Shown in pieces: positions 31,176 through 32,443 of a DNA stretch of 32,443 nt. How positions within the stretch are numbered: the first letter of the stretch is position 1; the number at the start of each line of letters is the position of its first letter. The DNA is from an uncultured Bryobacterales bacterium (GTDB lineage: Bacteria; Acidobacteriota; Terriglobia; Bryobacterales; Bryobacteraceae). The translations under genes were made by a program, and so were the position numbers. The notes below the pieces were generated by a model, which saw only the letters and a program-made list of their open reading frames with translations, was not told the origin of the DNA and searched no databases. Location: contig CALGAR010000103.1 of NCBI GenBank assembly GCA_937959285.1, forward strand, positions 1-32,443, read 5' to 3'.

Positions 31176-32443
31176 ATGAATTCGAATTGGATCCTCAGGT
31201 TATGGATCGCTGCACTCGTGTGCTTGTGTCTACGTCCGACACTCGATGCGCAGAGCTACCGCGGTAAGATCTCGGGCATCGTCACGGATCAAACCGGCGC
31301 AGTAGTGGTCGGCGCGACGGCAACGCTCGTCAACGTAAACACCGGCACCCGAGTCGTTCGAAACACGAGCGAGACTGGTCTGTTCTTATTCGACTTGGTT
31401 GACCCTGGAACATACTCGCTAACGATTGAAGCAACGGGCTTCGCCCGGTTTATTCAGGAGAATATTCAGATTCAGACAAGAGACGACATAACGGTAAATG
31501 CCACGTTGCGGCCGGGCGGTGTTCAGGAAAGCGTCACAATTACTGATACGCCGGTAAGTGTTCAGTTCAATTCGGCGAGCCGTGATCTTACGATCGACAA
31601 CAAGCTTGCCGAAGAAATGCCGCGCTTCGACCGCAACCCGTTCAAGCTGACGCTGCTTGCGCCCTCTGCAGTCAACACTCGCGGCGAGATGATGCCGTTC
31701 CATTCCTGGGCAGCAAACAGCGTGGATCTGGGCGGCGGCACGAACCTGAAGAACGATCTTCAGGTGGACGGCAGCCCGGTCGGCATCGGTCACAAGAACA
31801 GCTATCCTCCGAATATCGACGCAATCCAGGAAGTCGTGGTCTCGACGAACAGCGTCGACGCAGAATCCGGACACAGCGCCGGTGGTCTGATCAGCATGAC
31901 GCTGAAATCGGGCACCAATGAGTGGCACGGTTCAACGTTCTATCTGGGCCGGTACCCCTGGTTGAACGCCATCGCGGATCGTACAAGAAATTCGCGGATC
32001 GCGACCCGGCAGCACATGTTCGGCGGGACATTGGGGAACCCGATTATCAAGAACAAGCTGTTCAGCTTCTTCTCAATTGAGGACTGGAGGGTTGGGAACC
32101 CGCAATCCTACGTGAGAACCGTTCCCACGCCGCTCGAGCGGCAGGGCGACTTCTCCCGGTCCCTCAGCATCAACGGCACTCCGCGAATCATTTACGATCC
32201 GTGGACCACACGATTCGATTCCGCCACGAACAGCTACATCCGGACTGCATTCCCGGGCAACGTCATCCCGCAAAGCCGCTTCGACCCCGTCGCTGCGTCG
32301 CTGCTCAGCTCGTTCTGGGATCCGAATAATCCGGGTGACAATATCTCCGGAATCAATAACTACCGTGTCGGCTTCTTCCAGACGTATAACTATTACAACT
32401 TCTCCGAGCGCGTCGACTACAACGTGAACGACAACTGGAGAGT
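31176..32443 (+). CDS. TonB-dependent receptor, Oar-like with carboxypeptidase-regulatory domain (runs off window)
   Basis: 422 codons are visible and the frame is still open at the window end. The ATG at 31176 has AGGAG 6 bases upstream. Residues 1-26 are a signal peptide ending D-A-Q. A CarboxypepD_reg-like Ig fold follows (31-112: G-K-I-S-G-I-V-T-D-Q-T-G-A-V-V-V-G-A, ending V-N-A-T-L-R-P-G). Then comes a plug domain (about 145-260, with V-D-G and I-Q-E-V-V-V-S-T-N-S) and the first strands of the barrel. This is the large receptor type (about 1,000-1,200 residues) abundant in Acidobacteria, often tied to polysaccharide or protein uptake. The ligand is unknown. It may be energised by the TonB-like protein at 9677-10741 or a homologue. 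Confidence 0.93.
   Translation, partial: MNSNWILRLWIAALVCLCLRPTLDAQSYRGKISGIVTDQTGAVVVGATATLVNVNTGTRVVRNTSETGLFLFDLVDPGTYSLTIEATGFARFIQENIQIQTRDDITVNATLRPGGVQESVTITDTPVSVQFNSASRDLTIDNKLAEEMPRFDRNPFKLTLLAPSAVNTRGEMMPFHSWAANSVDLGGGTNLKNDLQVDGSPVGIGHKNSYPPNIDAIQEVVVSTNSVDAESGHSAGGLISMTLKSGTNEWHGSTFYLGRYPWLNAIADRTRNSRIATRQHMFGGTLGNPIIKNKLFSFFSIEDWRVGNPQSYVRTVPTPLERQGDFSRSLSINGTPRIIYDPWTTRFDSATNSYIRTAFPGNVIPQSRFDPVAASLLSSFWDPNNPGDNISGINNYRVGFFQTYNYYNFSERVDYNVNDNWR

Overview
The window looks like a chromosomal segment of a Gram-negative bacterium, most likely an Acidobacteriota (Bryobacter/Solibacter-like). I infer this from the mix of genes rather than from a marker gene. It has lipid A genes, a large TonB-dependent receptor with an N-terminal carboxypeptidase-regulatory-like domain, a planctomycete/acidobacterial-type cytochrome c, secreted xylose-isomerase-like TIM barrels, a proline-rich TonB and a Cu/Zn superoxide dismutase. 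Base composition is moderately GC-rich and even. I see no phage, insertion sequence, tRNA, rRNA or CRISPR array.

Layout. Bases 1-272 (-) hold the 5' end of a secreted cytochrome c gene. A DUF2490 outer-membrane protein follows at 472-1209 (+). A leftward block at 1253-6531 encodes an M20 peptidase, the ribosome-associated GTPase TypA/BipA, a Gfo/Idh/MocA oxidoreductase and an alkaline phosphatase. Divergent from it, only 24 bp away, is the envelope operon fabZ-lpxA-lpxI-oxidoreductase (6556-9602), followed by a TonB-like protein and a 50-residue membrane protein. A FliA-like sigma factor (11470-12234) sits behind a 530-bp region with two inverted repeats, and its stop codon overlaps that of the convergent sppA. 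Leftward from there are sppA, two tandem TIM-barrel genes, a NarL/NarX-type two-component pair closed by a clear terminator, and a secreted ankyrin-repeat protein.

From 19801 a rightward run encodes an ECF sigma factor, its zinc-binding anti-sigma factor, rsmA, gltX and a NodU/CmcH-type carbamoyltransferase, nearly without gaps. Next come a Cu/Zn SOD and an M1 aminopeptidase lipoprotein (both -), a heparan-glucosaminide-acetyltransferase-like membrane protein (+), a DUF3565 protein (-), an ABC ATPase and its membrane partner (+). The membrane partner is broken by an apparent one-base frameshift. The window ends inside a TonB-dependent receptor.

Much of the segment concerns the cell envelope: lipid A, TonB energy transduction, envelope sigma/anti-sigma signalling, SppA and outer-membrane proteins. 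I do not see a clearly new multigene defence or biosynthetic system. The points most worth checking are the typA gene with no ordinary start codon at its conserved N-terminus, the anti-sigma factor with a TonB-C-like periplasmic domain, the lpx operon carrying a GnnA-like oxidoreductase, the 24-bp divergent fabZ promoter, the globin-like sensor kinase and the frameshifted permease.
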